Source: Planctomycetia bacterium (lineage in GTDB: Bacteria > Planctomycetota > Planctomycetia > Gemmatales > Gemmataceae). From it: DNA of 8,463 nucleotides. The number at the start of each line of letters is the position of its first letter. The first letter of the stretch is position 1. A program made the position numbers and the translations under genes. The stretch is from contig JAKEEV010000886.1 of the NCBI GenBank assembly GCA_022616395.1, positions 1 through 8,463 on the forward strand. Reading direction: 5' to 3'. Under the pieces are notes generated by a model. That model had not been told where the DNA came from and made no database searches. It was given only the letters and a program-made list of their open reading frames with translations. Shown piece after piece: positions 7,213 to 8,463 of this stretch.

Positions 7213-8382
7213 GCCAGAGTCCTGTTCTGTTGGGAGATTGGGGCGGCGTTCGGGCATCTGCACACGCTCATTCCCATCGCGCGCTCTCTGGCCGATGCTG
7301 GTCACGACATTGTGCTTGCCGCACGCGACGTGGTCGAGCCGTGGAACCTGCTCAAGAACCTGCGCGCCCGGCTCATCGCTGCTCCGCGACCGGCCATCGA
7401 TCCGCGATTCTCCGACCCCGCCCTCAAGAAGGGGAATTTCACCGGCCTGCTCGGAACGCTTGGCTACGCGCGCCCGGATTACCTCGAACCCATCGTTCGC
7501 GCGTGGGAAGGCATTCTTGATGTGGTCGATCCGAAACTGGTCGTCTGCGATTACGCTCCGACGGCATGTCTGGCAGCACACGGCCGCGTGCAGACCGTGA
7601 TCGCGGGGAATGGCTTCAGCGTTCCCCCAGCGACCGGTCCCGACTTCCCGCTGTTCGATGCCGAATCGAAGCCGTGCATCGACACCGAGGAGGTTCTCGC
7701 CGGCTTGAACGAAGTGCAACGCAGACGCAAAAAACCGACATTCGCGACAGTGACCGAGCCGTTCGCTTCGGCCGCGACATTCGTGACCACGTTTCCCGAA
7801 CTCGACCCGTATGGCCGGACGCGCGCAACTGGCGTGGTCGGTCCGCTTGCCGCTCCTCACCAGCCACCCATACCGCCGAAGCGCGATGCGTACTTCGCGT
7901 ACCTAACCGCCGAGCAGTCGGGCGTGATGGATGTGCTTCGTCGGCTCACTCAGGCGGGCGTTTCGGGAGTGGTGTATCTCCGCCAGCGGCCCGCGGGAGT
8001 GATTGAAGCAGCCAAGGGAACCTGCCTGACCGTACTCGAAGCTCCAGCCGATGTGCATCAGGTGTTGCCGGAGGTGCGCGCGGTGTTGCATCACGGAGGA
8101 GCTGGTCTGGCCGAAGCCGCTCTTGCTCACGGCCGACCACAGGTGATTCTTCCTCTGCAAGGCGAACAGGTTATCACCGGTCGGCGGCTGCGCGATCTGG
8201 GCGTATGTTTGCCCGTGCTTCAGCGCATTCAGCCGGTGGATTTGTGCGAACTGGTGCTGCGGGCGATGCGCGAACCAGCTCCCGCGCGCCGCGCAATGGA
8301 AGTCGCAGAACAACTGTTCGCGCAAGGACCGTGGGACGGCCTCGCGCGGATCGTGAACCACTGCCGGGGGGTTTTGAAGTAG
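7210..8382 (+). CDS. GT1-family (GT-B fold) glycosyltransferase
   Basis: This 390-residue protein resembles UDP-glucuronosyl/UDP-glucosyltransferases and macrolide-type glycosyltransferases, which move a sugar from a nucleotide donor to a lipid, glycan or small-molecule acceptor. The N-terminal Rossmann half begins with a beta strand and a loop (MARVLFCWEIGAAFGHLHTL), with GH at 15-16 where family members carry the catalytic His. SLADAGHDIVLAA (26-38) and VVCDYAPTACLAA (111-123) fit the second strand and the acceptor-side core. The C-terminal donor half carries LEAPADVHQVLPEVRAVLHHGGAGLAEAAL, split here as LEAPADVHQVLP (276-287) and HHGGAG (294-299), then GRPQVILPLQGEQ (308-320), the nucleotide-sugar site. 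The length is slightly short for the family but both halves are complete. No signal peptide or membrane helix is seen, so it is probably cytoplasmic or peripheral. It stands alone, with no biosynthetic partner in view, so donor and acceptor cannot be named. Confidence 0.85.
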   Translation: MARVLFCWEIGAAFGHLHTLIPIARSLADAGHDIVLAARDVVEPWNLLKNLRARLIAAPRPAIDPRFSDPALKKGNFTGLLGTLGYARPDYLEPIVRAWEGILDVVDPKLVVCDYAPTACLAAHGRVQTVIAGNGFSVPPATGPDFPLFDAESKPCIDTEEVLAGLNEVQRRRKKPTFATVTEPFASAATFVTTFPELDPYGRTRATGVVGPLAAPHQPPIPPKRDAYFAYLTAEQSGVMDVLRRLTQAGVSGVVYLRQRPAGVIEAAKGTCLTVLEAPADVHQVLPEVRAVLHHGGAGLAEAALAHGRPQVILPLQGEQVITGRRLRDLGVCLPVLQRIQPVDLCELVLRAMREPAPARRAMEVAEQLFAQGPWDGLARIVNHCRGVLK

Positions 8383-8385
8383 GTG

Positions 8386-8405
8386 CCGCTTGCCGAGGCG
8401 GTTTT
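8386..8405 (+). terminator. Weak terminator-like hairpin after the glycosyltransferase
   Basis: CCGCTT (8386-8391) pairs with AGGCGG (8396-8401), with one G-T pair, around the loop GCCG, and TTTT follows at 8402-8405. It begins four bases past the stop codon at 8380-8382. The stem is short and the T-run minimal, so activity is uncertain. Confidence 0.4.
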
Positions 8406-8414
8406 CAGAGTCGT

Positions 8415-8433
8415 CATCACGCTCCGCGTGATG
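8415..8433. repeat. Perfect 8-bp inverted repeat with 3-base loop
   Basis: CATCACGC (8415-8422) and GCGTGATG (8426-8433) are exact complements around TCC. No T-run follows, so it is not a classical intrinsic terminator. It could be an RNA-stabilising hairpin, a REP-like intergenic element or a protein site. The remaining bases to 8463 show nothing I recognise. Confidence 0.6.
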
Positions 8434-8463
8434 TCGCGAGCACAGCCAGCGAAAAGAAGCCCC

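Noticed and set aside
7198..7860. 220-residue antisense open frame over the glycosyltransferase
   Set aside because: The + strand carries a complete GT-B protein with a good ribosome binding site; the antisense frame has none.

Overview
The window looks like a chromosomal segment of a planctomycete, possibly from the Gemmataceae. That placement is inferred from protein style, not from a marker gene. The clues are moderately GC-rich DNA, loosely packed single genes on alternating strands, a large DUF4340-type membrane-anchored protein, and two small N-terminal zinc ribbons fused to membrane segments, one of which leads into a beta-propeller. The GatB protein gives a firm bacterial anchor.

Layout. 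Positions 1-326 are apparently non-coding. They hold a cluster of four copies of TGGCAAT (one inverted) in the first 48 bases and two modest hairpins. Positions 327-2933 (+) encode an 868-residue single-pass membrane protein made of about five divergent DUF4340-like units. A strong intrinsic terminator follows at 2960-2990. gatB (3031-4566, -) encodes subunit B of the tRNA-dependent amidotransferase. A 141-base divergent region (4567-4707) carries a plausible promoter for each flanking gene. Positions 4708-6700 (+) hold a zinc-ribbon / transmembrane / beta-propeller gene interrupted by a one-base frameshift near 6280; repaired, it would encode about 663 residues. It abuts, stop against stop, a small zinc-ribbon membrane protein gene (6701-7057, -). 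After a second divergent region (7058-7209), a GTG-started GT1-family glycosyltransferase (7210-8382, +) closes the window, followed by a weak terminator-like hairpin and a perfect short inverted repeat.

There is no sign that these genes form one pathway. Each is separated from its neighbours by strand changes or by a terminator. GatB serves translation, the glycosyltransferase probably modifies a lipid, glycan or secondary metabolite, and the DUF4340 and propeller proteins probably act at or outside the membrane. I found no CRISPR array, transposase, RNA gene or defence cassette, and no convincing new multi-gene system. The points most worth checking are the frameshift, the repeat cluster at the left edge, and the five-unit architecture of the DUF4340-type protein.
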